64,000 nt of DNA, taken from NCBI RefSeq assembly GCF_900120295.1, contig NZ_LT635469.1, positions 611,001-675,000 on the forward strand, written 5' to 3'. Shown here piece after piece: positions 16,871 through 25,525 of this stretch. Position numbers and translations under genes: made by a program. The first letter of the stretch is position 1. The number at the start of each line of letters is the position of its first letter. Source of the stretch: Blautia sp. Marseille-P3201T (GTDB taxonomy: Bacteria > Bacillota > Clostridia > Lachnospirales > Lachnospiraceae). Under the pieces are notes generated by a model. It had not been told where the DNA came from. It worked only from the letters and a program-made list of their open reading frames with translations, and did no database searches.

Positions 16871-18244
16871 ATGGCAAAAGGGAAAAAAACATTATTTTTC
16901 TGTCAAAATTGTGGGTATGAGTCGCCAAAATGGTTGGGACAGTGTCCGGGCTGCAGAGAATGGAATTCTTTTGTAGAGGAAACCGTATCTGTAGCAACAA
17001 AAGGAAAAACAACAGCATCTTCAAGCGGTTCAGCAGGAAAGAAGAATGAGCCGGTTATTCTTGCAGATATTTCTATACAGGAAAATGACAGGATAAAAAC
17101 AGAGATAGAAGAACTGGACAGAGTACTGGGAGGCGGTATTGTTCCCGGCTCTATGGTTCTGGTAGGAGGCGATCCGGGTATTGGAAAGTCTACGCTTCTT
17201 CTTCAGGTATGCAGACAGCTTACGGGAAAGGGACATAAAGTTTTATATGTTTCCGGTGAGGAGTCCTTGGGACAGATAAAGCTGAGAGCAAAGAGAATAG
17301 GAGAATTTAATGAAAATTTGTTGCTCTTATGTGAGACAAATTTAGAAAGTATTCGCAGTGTGATTGAAAGAGTGAAACCGGAAATGGTAGTAATCGACTC
17401 TATTCAGACTATGTATAATGAAGAAGTTTCCTCTGCACCGGGCAGTGTTTCTCAGGTGAGGGAGTCTACAGGTGTTCTCATGCAGATTGCTAAAGGAATG
17501 GGGATTTCTGTTTTTATTGTAGGGCATGTTACAAAGGATGGAAGTGTGGCAGGCCCCAGAGTGTTGGAACACATGGTCGACACGGTACTGTATTTCGAAG
17601 GGGACAGACAGGTGATTTACCGGATTTTAAGAGGAGTAAAGAACCGATTTGGCTCAACAAATGAAATCGGTGTGTTTGAAATGCGGGAAAAAGGACTTAT
17701 GGAAGTGAAGAACCCATCTCAGGTTATGCTAAATGGAAGGCCCACCGATGCTTCCGGTACAGCAGTTGTTTGTTCTATAGAAGGTACACGCCCTATTTTA
17801 ATCGAAATACAGGCCCTTGTTACCAGAACCAATTTTGGATTGCCAAGGAGAACATCAGTAGGGATAGATTATAATCGCGTGAACCTGCTTATGGCAGTTC
17901 TGGAAAAAAGAGCAGGGCTTCATCTGGGAGACTGTGATGCCTATGTCAATCTGGCAGGTGGTATGAAACTGGGAGAACCGGCCATTGATTTAGGGGTTGT
18001 TCTGGCTATTGTATCCAGTTATAAAAATAAGGTGATTGATGAACAGACTTTGATTTTCGGTGAAGTGGGACTTTCCGGGGAAGTACGTGGTGTCAGTATG
18101 GCGGAAAGCAGAGTCAGGGAGGCAGAAAAACTGGGCTTTACTTCCTGTATTATGCCAAAAACAAATGTGGAAAGCTTACAGGGGAAATATAGTATTAAAC
18201 TTATTGGTGTGGCTAATATTAAAGAGGCAATGAACTATCTTTAA
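16871..18244 (+). CDS. radA: DNA repair protein RadA (Sms)
   Basis: RecA-like ATPase that drives branch migration in homologous recombination. The 457-residue protein has an N-terminal zinc finger, CQNCGYESPKWLGQCPGC (residues 11-28), Walker A GGDPGIGKST (about 99-108), the RadA-specific KNRFGSTNEIG motif (about 257-267) and a C-terminal Lon-protease-like domain. The ATG directly ahead of the zinc finger is used; upstream in-frame ATGs lie in the hairpin. clpC-radA neighbourhood is conserved in Firmicutes. Confidence 0.96.
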   Translation: MAKGKKTLFFCQNCGYESPKWLGQCPGCREWNSFVEETVSVATKGKTTASSSGSAGKKNEPVILADISIQENDRIKTEIEELDRVLGGGIVPGSMVLVGGDPGIGKSTLLLQVCRQLTGKGHKVLYVSGEESLGQIKLRAKRIGEFNENLLLLCETNLESIRSVIERVKPEMVVIDSIQTMYNEEVSSAPGSVSQVRESTGVLMQIAKGMGISVFIVGHVTKDGSVAGPRVLEHMVDTVLYFEGDRQVIYRILRGVKNRFGSTNEIGVFEMREKGLMEVKNPSQVMLNGRPTDASGTAVVCSIEGTRPILIEIQALVTRTNFGLPRRTSVGIDYNRVNLLMAVLEKRAGLHLGDCDAYVNLAGGMKLGEPAIDLGVVLAIVSSYKNKVIDEQTLIFGEVGLSGEVRGVSMAESRVREAEKLGFTSCIMPKTNVESLQGKYSIKLIGVANIKEAMNYL

Positions 18245-18295
18245 GAGGTAAAATTGAACAAAAATTTTTTTCTGGAAGAAAACTATTTTTACTTT

Positions 18296-18324
18296 ATTTC
18301 TCAGAAAAAATGGTGTATTATACT
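18296..18324 (+). promoter_or_regulatory. purA promoter region with CodY-like box
   Basis: A -10 (TATTAT or TATACT, 18316-18324) lies 45 bases before purA. Just upstream, 18296-18310 matches the CodY consensus AATTTTCWGAAAATT at 11 of 15 positions by my count (core TCAGAAAA). No good -35 is visible. Confidence 0.35.
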
Positions 18325-18367
18325 TGAGTAAATGAAATGGATTCCAATATTACAGGAGGAATAGAAG

Positions 18368-19654
18368 ATGGTAAAAGCCGTAGTAGGAGCGAACTGGGGA
18401 GACGAAGGCAAAGGTAAAATAACGGATATGCTGGCAAAAGAGGCAGATATTGTAGTACGATTTCAGGGTGGAGCAAATGCCGGACATACAATCGTAAACA
18501 ATTATGGAAAGTTTGCCCTGCATAGTCTGCCGTCAGGTGTATTTAATGAAAATACAACAAGTATTATCGGAAATGGTGTGGCGTTGAACATACCTGTGCT
18601 GTTCCACGAACTTCAGTCAATTGTAGAACAGGGCGTTCCTATGCCTGATATTAAAATATCAGACAGAGCGCAGATTGTGATGTCCTATCATATTAAGTTT
18701 GATGAATATGAAGAAGAAAGACTGGCTGGAAAATCTTTTGGCTCTACCAAGTCAGGAATTGCACCATTTTATTCTGATAAATTTGCAAAAATCGGTTTTC
18801 AGGTTAGTGAGCTTTTTGAAGATGAGGCTGCTCTTATGGAAAAAGCAGAAAATATCTGTCAGAAGAAAAATGTGGATTTAGAGTATTTATATCACAAACC
18901 TCTTTTAAATCCGGTGGATATTGTAAAAGAATTAAAAGAATACAAAGAAATGATTGCACCTTATGTATGTGATGTTTCTCTGCTTTTATGGAATGCTTTA
19001 AAAGAAGGTAAAGAAATTTTACTGGAAGGTCAGTTAGGTTCTTTGAAAGATCCGGATCATGGTATTTATCCTATGGTAACATCTTCTTCCACGCTGGCAG
19101 CTTATGGGGCAGTGGGTGCAGGAATACCTCCTTATGAAATAAAGAAAATTATTACAGTGTGTAAAGCATATTCCAGCGCAGTAGGTGCAGGGGCTTTTGT
19201 ATCTGAAATTTTCGGAGAAGAAGCAGATGAACTTCGACGCAGAGGTGGTGACGGCGGTGAATATGGCGCTACTACAGGTCGTCCAAGACGTATGGGCTGG
19301 TTTGACTGTGTGGCATCGAAATACGGATGCCGTATTCAGGGAACAACAGATGTTGCTTTTACGGTACTTGATGTTTTGGGATATTTAAAAGAAATTCCTG
19401 TATGTGTGGCATATGATATTGACGGAGAAATTACAACAGAATTTCCAACAACAAGTCTTCTGGAAAAGGCAAAACCGGTCATTGAAGTGCTTCCGGGATG
19501 GAATTGTGATATCCGTGGTATTAAAAAATATGAGGATTTACCGGAAAACTGCCGTAAATATATTGAATTTGTAGAGGAAAAAATCGGATTTCCGATTACA
19601 ATGGTTTCTAACGGACCGGGACGTGAAGATATTATTTACAGAGAGAGCAAATAG
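18368..19654 (+). CDS. purA: Adenylosuccinate synthetase
   Basis: Joins IMP and aspartate using GTP, the first committed step to AMP. The 428-residue protein begins VVGANWGDEGKGKI with the P-loop-like GDEGKGK (residues 11-17) and carries GGANAGHT, the GAF loop AVGAGAFVSEI and the RRMGWFD stretch. Full length. The ATG follows ACAGGAGG. Monocistronic between its own promoter and a bidirectional terminator. Confidence 0.97.
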   Translation: MVKAVVGANWGDEGKGKITDMLAKEADIVVRFQGGANAGHTIVNNYGKFALHSLPSGVFNENTTSIIGNGVALNIPVLFHELQSIVEQGVPMPDIKISDRAQIVMSYHIKFDEYEEERLAGKSFGSTKSGIAPFYSDKFAKIGFQVSELFEDEAALMEKAENICQKKNVDLEYLYHKPLLNPVDIVKELKEYKEMIAPYVCDVSLLLWNALKEGKEILLEGQLGSLKDPDHGIYPMVTSSSTLAAYGAVGAGIPPYEIKKIITVCKAYSSAVGAGAFVSEIFGEEADELRRRGGDGGEYGATTGRPRRMGWFDCVASKYGCRIQGTTDVAFTVLDVLGYLKEIPVCVAYDIDGEITTEFPTTSLLEKAKPVIEVLPGWNCDIRGIKKYEDLPENCRKYIEFVEEKIGFPITMVSNGPGREDIIYRESK

Positions 19655-19661
19655 AGTAAAG

Positions 19662-19698
19662 AAAAGGAAGCAATGGAAAAATCCACGGCTTCCTTTTT
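19662..19698. terminator. Bidirectional terminator between purA and the CofE-like gene
   Basis: AAAAGGAAGC pairs with GCTTCCTTTT around a 16-base loop, so T-runs follow the stem on both strands. It serves the two convergent genes. Confidence 0.88.
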
Positions 19699-19708
19699 CG
19701 TAGTCAAC

Positions 19709-20917
19709 TTATTTTGCGTAGTTGTCAAAATATCCCTGAATATAGATAATTGGAGTTCCCTTATCGCCGGAACCGGAAGTAAGGTCAGCTAAAGAACCTA
19801 AAAGGTCGGTAAGACGTCTTGGTGTAGTACCCTGTGTTACCATAGTACCTTTTAAACTTGCTGCTTTCTCATCTTTTTCTGTAATATAATTTTTAATTGC
19901 GTCTTTTAATTCGTTTCCTGACAAATCAGCAAAATCATTATCAGCCAGATATTTTAATTTTACTTCGTTTGGAGTACCTTCCAAACCTGCAGTGTAAGCG
20001 GGAGATACAACCGGATCAGCCAGTTCCCAGATTTTTCCTACCGGATCTTTAAAGGCACCGTCACCGTATACCATAACTTCTACATTTTTTCCGGTTTTTT
20101 CCAACATAGAATTGTGAATAGCAGTAACAACTTCTTCACATTTAATTGGGAAGAGCTTTACAGTATCTTCTGTCGCTTTGTTGGAACCCAGAAGTCCGTA
20201 AGCATCATTATAACCGCTGCCGTTGATACTCTTTGTCATAATGTCGTCAAGAGCATATACTTTTTCAGCACCATTTGCTTTTAAAATACGTTTTGTTCTC
20301 TGGCGAGTATGAATGTCACAAGCAAGAACGCTTTTTGTGTAGGAGAGGATAGCTTTTGGATTGTTAGCGAAAATAATTTCAACTTCAGCTCCGGCCTCCT
20401 GAATAAGCTGTTTGTAATATTCTACATAGTCAACACCTGTAAATACATGTTTTTCATATCCAAACAGTTCTCTGTATTTTTCTTCTGTTAAAACATCAGA
20501 CCATGGATTTACATTTTTTTCGTCCATAACATCTAAGTCAATGAGGTGATTTCCTACTTCATCAGATGGGTAGCTTAACATGAGCACAATTTTTTTACAG
20601 CCCATAGCAATACCTTTTAAACAGATGGAAAAACGATTACGGCTTAAAATAGGGAAAATCACGCCTACGGTATCATCACCGAATTTTTCTTTTACATCAA
20701 CAGCGATATCTTTTACATTTGCATAGTTACCCTGAGCTCTGGCAACAACTGCTTCTGTAACAGCAATGACGTCTTTATCTTGAATTTCGAAGTTGGCATT
20801 TTCAGATGCTTTTAATACACAGTCTACTACGATTTCAGGAAGGTTGTCTCCTTCGCGGATAATCGGTGCACGAACACCTCTTGATATTGTTCCAACCATG
20901 CGGTCTATATTTTTCAT
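19709..20917 (-). CDS. CofE-like (coenzyme F420-0:L-glutamate ligase family) protein
   Basis: A 402-residue protein with the N-terminal signature of the F420-0:gamma-glutamyl ligase family: GTISRGVRAPIIREGDNLPEIV, DKDVIAVTEAVVARAQG (residues about 46-62) and a long C-terminal part with VYGDGAFKDPVGKIWELADP. The start is set at the second Met because GGAGG lies 11 bases before it and inside the longer alternative. Related clostridia are not known to make F420, so the true acceptor is probably something else, and the label should be read as a family name. It lies downstream of, and may be controlled by, the YheO-like regulator, with its own promoter. Confidence 0.8.
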   Translation of the reverse strand: MKNIDRMVGTISRGVRAPIIREGDNLPEIVVDCVLKASENANFEIQDKDVIAVTEAVVARAQGNYANVKDIAVDVKEKFGDDTVGVIFPILSRNRFSICLKGIAMGCKKIVLMLSYPSDEVGNHLIDLDVMDEKNVNPWSDVLTEEKYRELFGYEKHVFTGVDYVEYYKQLIQEAGAEVEIIFANNPKAILSYTKSVLACDIHTRQRTKRILKANGAEKVYALDDIMTKSINGSGYNDAYGLLGSNKATEDTVKLFPIKCEEVVTAIHNSMLEKTGKNVEVMVYGDGAFKDPVGKIWELADPVVSPAYTAGLEGTPNEVKLKYLADNDFADLSGNELKDAIKNYITEKDEKAASLKGTMVTQGTTPRRLTDLLGSLADLTSGSGDKGTPIIYIQGYFDNYAK

Positions 20918-20976
20918 AACTTTATGTACCTCCATTGGTTTCTTGCAAATTTGCGGGCAAAATTGCCACCTACTTT

Positions 20977-21005
20977 ATAATACGTTGAAATCACTCTGTA
21001 TGCAA
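20977..21005 (-). promoter_or_regulatory. Promoter of the CofE-like gene
   Basis: On the minus strand TTGCAT, 17 bases, TATTAT. A CodY-like core (TTTTCNGAAAA, 21020-21030) lies about 15 bases further upstream. Confidence 0.6.
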
Positions 21006-21047
21006 GGGGAATATATGGGTTTTCTGAAAAAATATAGGAAAATCCTG

Positions 21048-21734
21048 CTATTTTTCTTTCTCTTTTAAGTTTCGAAGGTGCATATATACGGTATTTTTGG
21101 AAATTTCCAAAAGTGAGGCCACTTTTAAAACAGCATCTTTGATATTAAAAATTCCCCGTTGGTAAAGCTGAGTAATAATTTCTTTATTTTTATTTTGGAC
21201 GGAAATAGTAATATCATTCAATACCTGATGTTGGATTTTGTATAAAACATTTTCAATAAGTTCATCTGTGTTGTCTGCAAAGTTTTCTGTGGCAGAGGTA
21301 CTTTCAGTGAAACTATCAGGCATTTCAGGATAAAATTTTGCCAGTAGGGAGGACAGGGGAATATCGGTATAAAAATTGATGCAGATCAGTCCGATAATAC
21401 GTTCTCCTTCTCCTGTAATGGGAATAGTACAGGAACGAAGGGGAACTCCTCTTTTGGAATGGTTCATGTAACAGACTGCAGGCTGAGAAGGTTCTTCTTT
21501 TATCTGGCTGAGCATAGAAAGGGCTAAATCGGTAATCGGTGCGCCGTTTTTTCTACCGGAATAATGACCATTCACATTTTCGATAACAGAGTGCTGAAGA
21601 TTTTCAAGACTGTGGAGAATAATTTCATATCCGTCTCCCAGATATTCCCCCAGACTTAAAATCATTTTTTTATAAGAGTTTAAAATAAGCTGCTCTGTTT
21701 TTGTAAGTTTTATATAAGGTTTATCATTTGACAT
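21048..21734 (-). CDS. YheO/DauR-like transcriptional regulator
   Basis: A 228-residue regulator with an N-terminal YheO-like PAS domain (residues 15-130; YEIILHSLENLQHSVIENVNGHYSGRKNGAPITDLAL is typical) and a C-terminal HTH_22 domain (about 170-225; IITQLYQRGIFNIKDAVLKVASLLEISKNTVYMHLRNL). DauR, the best-known relative, represses D-arginine catabolism. Here the gene is divergent from ridA-patB, whose promoter carries a matching inverted repeat, so it most likely controls that pair and perhaps itself. Confidence 0.88.
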   Translation of the reverse strand: MSNDKPYIKLTKTEQLILNSYKKMILSLGEYLGDGYEIILHSLENLQHSVIENVNGHYSGRKNGAPITDLALSMLSQIKEEPSQPAVCYMNHSKRGVPLRSCTIPITGEGERIIGLICINFYTDIPLSSLLAKFYPEMPDSFTESTSATENFADNTDELIENVLYKIQHQVLNDITISVQNKNKEIITQLYQRGIFNIKDAVLKVASLLEISKNTVYMHLRNLKEKEK

Positions 21735-21829
21735 AATAATCTCCCAAAGGTTTTGTTTTCTATAATTAAGGTTATTATATTTTGAATTTATGTCTTGTGC
21801 AAGAGTGAAAAAAAATTCATTAAAATATA

Positions 21830-21858
21830 TTTACTAAAATATTGTTTAGTGATATGAT
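21830..21858 (+). promoter_or_regulatory. Promoter of ridA-patB with operator in the spacer
   Basis: TTTACT (21830-21835), 17 bases, TATGAT (21853-21858). The spacer is filled by an inverted repeat, TTACTAAA-ATATTG-TTTAGTGA (one mismatch). A repressor bound there would block the polymerase directly. Confidence 0.7.
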
Positions 21859-21893
21859 AAGAAAAAATAAGAAATGCAAAGGAGATTAAGATT

Positions 21894-22268
21894 ATGTTGA
21901 AAACAATTTATACACCAAAGGCACCTGCAGCAATTGGACCATATTCACAGGCAGTAGTATGCGGCGATATGCTTTTTACTTCCGGTCAAATTCCGGTAAA
22001 TCCTGAAACAGGAGAAATTGCAGGAGAAACAATTTCTGAACAGGCTGAACAGGTAATGAAAAATATTGGAGCTGTTTTAGAAGAAGCAGGAACAAATTTT
22101 GAAAATGCAGTGAAGACAACTTGCTTTTTGGCAGATATGGGAGATTTTCAGGTGTTTAATGAAATTTATGCAAAGTATTTTGTGAATAAACCTGCACGTT
22201 CTTGTGTTGCAGTGAAAACACTTCCGAAGAATGTGTTATGTGAAGTAGAGGTTATTGCGAAACTGTAA
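21894..22268 (+). CDS. ridA: RidA family reactive intermediate deaminase
   Basis: Hydrolyses reactive enamine/imine products of PLP enzymes to ketoacids and ammonia. The 124-residue protein has AIGPYSQAVVCGDMLFTSGQIP, the EAGTNFENAVKTTCFLADM core and the RSCVAVKTLPKNVLCEVEVIA end, including the arginine that binds the substrate carboxylate. The trimeric family is almost always about 125 residues. It is coupled closely with the PLP-dependent lyase downstream, the source of such enamines. Confidence 0.95.
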   Translation: MLKTIYTPKAPAAIGPYSQAVVCGDMLFTSGQIPVNPETGEIAGETISEQAEQVMKNIGAVLEEAGTNFENAVKTTCFLADMGDFQVFNEIYAKYFVNKPARSCVAVKTLPKNVLCEVEVIAKL

Positions 22269-22292
22269 ATGTTTGGGCAGAAAGAGGTAGTA

Positions 22293-23483
22293 ATGTCAGA
22301 AAACAGATTTGATTTTGACACTGTCGTAGACAGGCGTGGGACAAACTGTGCAAAATGGGATACCATGGACAAAAAATATGGAAGCAGAGAGCTTATTCAT
22401 TTAGGTGTGGCTGATATGGATTTTCCTTCTCCAAAACCTATTCGTGATGTGGTACATCAATGTGCTGAACATGGGATTTTTGGATATACAGATTTAGGTG
22501 ATGATTTCTATGAAGGTTTTATATCATGGGAAAAACGAATGCACAATGTGGATGTGAAAAGAGAAGAAATCGTATTTTGCTCTCGCATTAATATTTCTGC
22601 AGGCCTTTGTGTGGATGCATTTACAGAACCGGGGGAGGAAGTATTACTTCACACTCCGGCTTATGGTCCACTGTATGAGGCGATTTCCAAGAATGACAGA
22701 ATTGTAGTAAAATGTGGATTAAAATCTCAAAACGGAAAGTACACCATGGATTTACAGCAGATGGAGGCGCAGATAACGGAAAAAACAAAAATGCTTTTAT
22801 TATGCAGTCCTCATAATCCCGTAGGTCGTGTTTGGACAAAAGAAGAGCTGGAGGCAGTAGGTGAATTTTGTATAAAACATGAACTGCTGTTATTTGTAGA
22901 TGAAATTCATGGTGATATTACTGCACCGGGAGTAGAGTTTGTATCTGCCTTGTCTTTGTCGGAAGAAGTGCGAAAAAGATTGATTGTTGCATCATCACCT
23001 ACAAAAACTTTTAATATTCCGGGATTTATTTTATCTTATCTGATTATTCCAAATCAAGAATACAGAGCTGTGGTAAAAAGGGAAATTGACAGAATCGGTA
23101 TGCATAATCCCACAATCTTTTCAGCAGCAGTAGCAGGTTGTGCGTATCAACAGTGTGATGACTGGTATAAAGCAATGCTGTCTTATATTGATGAGAATGA
23201 TAAATTTACCAGAGCGTATTTTGCAGAAAAAATGCCGGAATTTTATATTTATCCAAGAGAAGGGACATATCTTTTATGGATGGATTATAAGGAACTGGGT
23301 TGTGAAGAAGCAGAATTGGAAAAATGGTTTTTGGAAAAAGCAAAAGTCAGCGTGTATATGGGAACTGTGTTTCAGGAAGAAGGCAGAGGCTGCATTCGAC
23401 TGAATATAGCAAGTCCCAGAAAATTATTGGAAGAGGCGTATGACAGAATGTACGTTGCATATTGTCATATAAAGAAAAATTAA
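22293..23483 (+). CDS. patB: PatB/MalY-type PLP-dependent C-S lyase
   Basis: Fold type I PLP enzyme of the MalY/PatB group, which cleaves cystathionine or cysteine to ketoacid, ammonia and a thiol. The 396-residue protein has the N-terminal DFDTVVDRRGTNCAKWD, MDFPSPKPI, CSPHNPVGRVWTKEEL, FVDEIHGDI and the PLP lysine in SSPTKTFNIPG (Lys238). The ATG with AGAGGT seven bases upstream is used. Its pairing with RidA and a YheO-like regulator suggests inducible use of a sulfur amino acid. Confidence 0.9.
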   Translation: MSENRFDFDTVVDRRGTNCAKWDTMDKKYGSRELIHLGVADMDFPSPKPIRDVVHQCAEHGIFGYTDLGDDFYEGFISWEKRMHNVDVKREEIVFCSRINISAGLCVDAFTEPGEEVLLHTPAYGPLYEAISKNDRIVVKCGLKSQNGKYTMDLQQMEAQITEKTKMLLLCSPHNPVGRVWTKEELEAVGEFCIKHELLLFVDEIHGDITAPGVEFVSALSLSEEVRKRLIVASSPTKTFNIPGFILSYLIIPNQEYRAVVKREIDRIGMHNPTIFSAAVAGCAYQQCDDWYKAMLSYIDENDKFTRAYFAEKMPEFYIYPREGTYLLWMDYKELGCEEAELEKWFLEKAKVSVYMGTVFQEEGRGCIRLNIASPRKLLEEAYDRMYVAYCHIKKN

Positions 23484-23508
23484 ATATTTAACTTCATTTA
23501 GAAAAAAG

Positions 23509-23566
23509 AGCAGATGAGGTATGTTTTTATTGAAATTATTAGAAACATATTTTGTCTGCTTTTTGT
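23509..23566 (+). terminator. Terminator after patB
   Basis: AGCAGA/TCTGCT base with inner ATGTTT/AAACAT, followed by TTTTTG. The loop is long, so confidence is moderate. Confidence 0.65.
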
Positions 23567-23662
23567 TTGATTAAATATGAAATTTACATGATTTTTATAA
23601 AAGAGAGATAACATATTTTACAAAAGAAATTTAAACTTATAGGAGAATAGGGGGAAAAGGAG

Positions 23663-24352
23663 ATGAAAAATAGTTTGAATGATGAAAAAAAATCAGATAA
23701 ATCGGAGATTGTGCAAATAAATTCACCAATGACGTTGTTAATGTATCAATCGGCTATTGATATTGTAGTGGATCGATTGAAAGCAATTAATATAGAGCTT
23801 ACAAACAAAAGCGGGCATCATGTAATCAGGGGGATTACAAGCCGAATTAAGTCACCGGAGAGTATTACAAAAAAATTAATAAGAAAAGGTAAAAAAATAG
23901 ACTATGAGACCGCAGTTGAATCATTAAATGATATTGCAGGAGTACGAGCAGTATCTTATTTTTTTGACGATATTTATCAAATATCTAAAGCTGTAAAAAA
24001 GCAGAAAGATTTTACATTGATAAAAGAAAAAGATTATGTGCAAAAACCGAAAAAAAGTGGATATAAAAGTATACATTTAATTGTAAAAGTTCCGGTTGTA
24101 TTGGACAGTCAGACAACGTATGTAAAAGTAGAAATTCAAATTCGTACTTTTGCAATGGATTATTGGGCAGAATTAGATAGTCAAATGTGTTACAAAAAAT
24201 CTGCCGATGATATAGAGATGGTTAGACAAGAGAGTAAAAGATACGCAGAGGCAATTACTGCTTTGGATAATAAAATGCTGGAATTTAGAAAAAAAATTGA
24301 ATTACTAGAAAAAAATAAAGTTTTGTGTGAAACAGATAAGGTGAAGAAATGA
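23663..24352 (+). CDS. Small alarmone synthetase (RelA/SpoT-domain GTP pyrophosphokinase)
   Basis: Makes (p)ppGpp by pyrophosphate transfer to GDP or GTP. The 229-residue protein is a lone synthetase domain as in RelQ/YjbM: VIRGITSRIKSPESITKKL (ATP-binding region), LNDIAGVRAVSYF, KPKKSGYKSIHLIVKV (G-loop) and VEIQIRTFAMDYWAELDSQM with the catalytic glutamate and tyrosine motifs. A coiled C-terminal tail follows. There is no hydrolase, TGS or ACT domain. Monocistronic by position, after a terminator. Confidence 0.93.
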   Translation: MKNSLNDEKKSDKSEIVQINSPMTLLMYQSAIDIVVDRLKAINIELTNKSGHHVIRGITSRIKSPESITKKLIRKGKKIDYETAVESLNDIAGVRAVSYFFDDIYQISKAVKKQKDFTLIKEKDYVQKPKKSGYKSIHLIVKVPVVLDSQTTYVKVEIQIRTFAMDYWAELDSQMCYKKSADDIEMVRQESKRYAEAITALDNKMLEFRKKIELLEKNKVLCETDKVKK

Positions 24353-24481
24353 AAAAATTGGATTGTTAACAAGCGGGGAAGATTGTCAAGCATTAAATTT
24401 ATACATTATTGTAGCCGAATGTGTAGGGATATGTTAAGATGATACAACAGAGAAAATCATCAAAACAGAGGAGGAAAAAAT

Positions 24482-25396
24482 TTGAAAAATTTAAAGATAG
24501 CAAATAGATTAGAAGCCTCAGAGATTGCATTGGGATGTATGCGAATTACCGGATTGGAAGGGACGGATGAGGTTAGAGAATTAGTAGATACAGCTATGGA
24601 ACATGGGATTAATTTTTTTGACCATGCTGACATTTATGGAAATGGTGAGTCAGAACATATTTTTGGAGAGGCCATAAAGGGAATACCAAGAGAAAAAATG
24701 ATTGTCCAGACAAAATGTGGAATTCGTCCGGGGTTATGTTATGATTTTTCTAAGGAACATATTTTGGAATCTGTAGATAAGAGCTTAAAGCGTTTGAATA
24801 TGGATTACATTGATGTATTGTTATTGCATCGCCCAGATACTTTGATGGAACCGGAAGAAGTTGCAGAGGCTTTTAATATTTTGGAAAAAGAAGGAAAAGT
24901 AAGATATTTCGGAGTCAGCAATCAAAATTCTATGCAGATGGAATTGCTTCAGCGTTATTGCAGTCAAAAACTTATCATTAATCAGCTTCAGTTTAGTGTT
25001 GCGCACTGTGATATCATTGATTCTGGATTAAATGTGAATGTTCATAATGATGCAGGGTGTGTTCGAGATGGAAGTATTCTGGAGTATTGCAGGTTAAAAG
25101 AAGTTACCATTCAGGCATGGTCTCCTTTCCAATATGGATTTTTTGAGGGAGTATTTATCGGAAGTGAAAAATTCCCAGAACTGAATAAAATGCTGGATGA
25201 ACTGGCAGAGAAATACCATGTAACAAGTAGTGCTATTGCCATTGCTTGGATATTGAGACATCCGGCAGGTATTCAGGCAATTTTGGGAAGTACAAAGAAG
25301 CAGAGAATTGCAGAGATTTGTAAGGCAAGTGAAATAAAATTGACAAGAGAAGAGTGGTACGCACTTTATATGGCAGCAGGGAAAAAATTGCCGTAG
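24482..25396 (+). CDS. Aldo/keto reductase
   Basis: NAD(P)H-dependent carbonyl reductase, 304 residues, similar to the YdhF-like group. The AKR tetrad is visible as Asp47 and Tyr52 (FFDHADIYGNGESE), Lys78 (VQTKCGI) and His116 (LLLHRPD). The substrate cannot be told. The start is TTG with GAGGAGG eight bases upstream. A strong terminator follows. Confidence 0.92.
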   Translation: MKNLKIANRLEASEIALGCMRITGLEGTDEVRELVDTAMEHGINFFDHADIYGNGESEHIFGEAIKGIPREKMIVQTKCGIRPGLCYDFSKEHILESVDKSLKRLNMDYIDVLLLHRPDTLMEPEEVAEAFNILEKEGKVRYFGVSNQNSMQMELLQRYCSQKLIINQLQFSVAHCDIIDSGLNVNVHNDAGCVRDGSILEYCRLKEVTIQAWSPFQYGFFEGVFIGSEKFPELNKMLDELAEKYHVTSSAIAIAWILRHPAGIQAILGSTKKQRIAEICKASEIKLTREEWYALYMAAGKKLP

Positions 25397-25405
25397 AGGA
25401 TATGA

Positions 25406-25450
25406 AAAAGTACAGAACATATATTCGATTTTGTTCTGTACTTTTATTTT
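25406..25450 (+). terminator. Terminator after the aldo/keto reductase
   Basis: AAAAGTACAGAAC pairs perfectly with GTTCTGTACTTTT, followed by ATTTTG. It belongs to a module that recurs at 35883. Confidence 0.9.
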
Positions 25451-25459
25451 GTGTTTTGA

Positions 25460-25465
25460 TATAAT
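25460..25465 (+). promoter_or_regulatory. Extended -10 promoter of the broken RhuM gene
   Basis: TG-A-TATAAT (the TG is at 25457-25458), about 60 bases before the RhuM start. The TTTGTGACTTTT motif at 25479-25490 follows it, as it does upstream of uvrB. Confidence 0.5.
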
Positions 25466-25525
25466 GAGAAAAATGAAATTTGTGACTTTTCGCAATAAAA
25501 ATTTGTAACGTGAGGAGGAGCTTAA

